Part shown: piece by piece, positions 6,099 through 7,205 of the stretch
How the letters are laid out: every line of letters starts with the position of its first letter
Position numbering within the stretch: the stretch's first letter is position 1
Source: JAHEEL01 sp964195515
Lineage (GTDB): Bacteria > Actinomycetota > Acidimicrobiia > Spongiisociales > UBA5794
DNA: 7,205 bases
Direction of reading: 5' to 3'
Assembly: GCA_964195515.1 (NCBI GenBank)
Contig: CAXMQO010000040.1
Span: 1-7,205 of the forward strand
Program-made: the position numbers and the translations under genes
Notes under the pieces: model-generated
The model's database searches: none
Seen by the model: only the letters and a program-made list of their open reading frames with translations
What the model was told of the DNA's origin: nothing

Positions 6099-7205
6099 AT
6101 GGTCGTCATCGTCGATGGGTCGCCGCTCACGATCGAAGAGGTCGTCGCCGTCGCCTTCCGGAAGGCCACCGCCGAGGCCGGACCCGATCTCGCCGCCCGC
6201 ATGGCTCCTTCTCGCTCTCTCGTCGAGCGGATCATCGCGAACAATGAGGTGGCCTACGGCATCACCACCGGTTTCGGTGCACTCGCCTACACCCGCATTG
6301 CTACCGATCAGGCGACAGAACTCCAGTACGACCTCGTTCGCAGTCACGCCGCCGGGGTCGGCGACCTCCTCAAGCGTCCGACGGTGCGGGCGATGCTGCT
6401 CCTCCGTTCCCGCACCCTCGCACAGGGCCACTCCGGGGTCCGTCCGGTCATCGTTGAGAGACTCATCGAGTTGCTCCGCAGAGACCTGCTTCCTGCGATC
6501 CCCGACCGGGGATCGGTTGGTGCATCCGGAGATCTCGCTCCGTTCGCCCATCTCGCCCTACCGCTCATCGGAGAGGGATTCTTTCTCGTTGATGGCGAGC
6601 GGGTGCCTGCTGGTGACGTGCTCGCGGCAGAAGGTCTCGAGCCGATCCAACTCGAACCGAAGGAGGGGCTGAGTCTGTTGAACGGGACCGAGGGAATGCT
6701 CGCCCAGGGCTGCCTTGCGATCGACCGGGCACGCCACCTCGCGTCCGCAGCAGACGCAGCATGCGCCCTCTCGGTCGAGGCGTTGATGGGCTCAAGCCGA
6801 CCGTTCCAAGCGCGCATCCATCAACTGCGCCCCCACCCGGGCCAGATCCGGTCCGCAGCTGTGATCGAAGGCCTCCTGAACGGGTCAGGGATCGGAGCGA
6901 GTCACAGGGACGACTTCTCTCACCGAGTGCAGGACGCGTACAGCCTTCGGTGCGCTCCGCAGGTCCACGGTGCCGTCCGCGACACGATCGAACATGCGGC
7001 TGCCGTTTTCGGAAGGGAACTCGGCTCGGTGGTCGACAATCCGATTATCTTCGCCGATGACGGGGACGTGGTCTCTGCCGGCAATTTTCACGGTCAGCCG
7101 CTCGCCTTCGCATTGGACTTTCTTGCGATCGCGATCACGGAACTCGGCTCGATCTCCGAGCGCAGGACCGACCGCATCCTCGACCCACAAAGGTCGTACG
7201 GGCTC
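6099..7205 (+). CDS. hutH: Histidine ammonia-lyase (histidase), 3' partial
   Basis: The frame is open to the window edge and gives 369 of the roughly 510 residues usual for the family. HutH converts L-histidine to urocanate and ammonia, the first step of histidine degradation, in the cytoplasm as a tetramer. Ala142-Ser143-Gly144 in GSVGASGDLAP is the tripeptide that cyclises into the MIO electrophile. Tyr53 (AYGITTGFG), His83 (RSHAAG) and Asn195 (LLNGTEG) fall at exactly the numbers known for Pseudomonas putida HutH. Gln278, Tyr281, Arg284 and Phe330 (NFHGQP) match its 277, 280, 283 and 329 after a one-residue insertion. The Ser-His pair at 82-83 fits histidine rather than phenylalanine or tyrosine lyases. 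The late catalytic Glu (about 414) lies beyond the window. No hutU, hutI or regulator gene is upstream; any hut operon would continue downstream. The codon pattern is like that of its neighbours. Confidence 0.96.
   Translation, partial: MVVIVDGSPLTIEEVVAVAFRKATAEAGPDLAARMAPSRSLVERIIANNEVAYGITTGFGALAYTRIATDQATELQYDLVRSHAAGVGDLLKRPTVRAMLLLRSRTLAQGHSGVRPVIVERLIELLRRDLLPAIPDRGSVGASGDLAPFAHLALPLIGEGFFLVDGERVPAGDVLAAEGLEPIQLEPKEGLSLLNGTEGMLAQGCLAIDRARHLASAADAACALSVEALMGSSRPFQARIHQLRPHPGQIRSAAVIEGLLNGSGIGASHRDDFSHRVQDAYSLRCAPQVHGAVRDTIEHAAAVFGRELGSVVDNPIIFADDGDVVSAGNFHGQPLAFALDFLAIAITELGSISERRTDRILDPQRSYGL

Noticed and set aside
4655..6244. 529-residue open frame on the minus strand
   Set aside because: It lies antisense to pepN and the start of hutH and crosses the repeat block. 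It has no recognisable motif and is explained by the G/C-rich third codon positions of pepN.
6011..6672. Alternative plus-strand frames over the hutH start
   Set aside because: Frames at 6011-6247 and 6115-6672 are out of frame with hutH, whose MIO motif and catalytic residues are clear, and their protein sequence is Arg/Ser/Pro-rich with no motif.

Overview
The window is a high-GC, almost entirely plus-strand stretch of bacterial chromosome. Strong AGAGGAG-type ribosome binding sites, a GTG start, a G/C-rich third codon position and a PepN of the actinobacterial kind suggest an Actinomycetota member, possibly from the Acidimicrobiia. This placement is an inference from style and gene content, because there is no rRNA or other marker here. 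No tRNA, rRNA, CRISPR array, insertion sequence or phage gene was seen.

Layout, left to right. (1) Positions 1-157 are the last 51 codons of a gene whose end resembles LVIVD-repeat beta-propeller proteins. (2) Positions 158-512 carry no convincing gene, only two small inverted repeats and a weak promoter candidate. (3) Positions 513-1160 encode a 215-residue P-loop kinase of the uridine kinase-like family. (4) Overlapping it by four bases (ATGA), positions 1157-3280 encode a 707-residue divergent alpha-amylase-family (GH13-like) enzyme. Its candidate catalytic triad is Asp382, Glu425 and Asp493, but the surrounding motifs are unusual. (5) After a 66-base gap with a candidate promoter and a good ribosome binding site, positions 3347-5863 encode a complete cytoplasmic M1 zinc aminopeptidase (PepN). 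(6) Positions 5864-6098 hold a dense repeat block: two 49-base direct copies in an about 106-base imperfect inverted repeat, plus two more GC-rich hairpins. It resembles a REP/REPIN-type element. (7) Positions 6099-7205 encode the first 369 residues of histidine ammonia-lyase (HutH), cut off by the window edge.

The kinase and GH13-like genes look like a translationally coupled two-gene operon, probably acting on one carbohydrate substrate or pathway, although the substrate cannot be read from the sequence. PepN (peptide turnover) and HutH (histidine to urocanate plus ammonia) are both amino-acid catabolic, but each has its own ribosome binding site and the repeat block separates them, so they are probably independent transcription units. 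The least ordinary items are the kinase/GH13-like pair with its divergent motifs and the repeat block before hutH.
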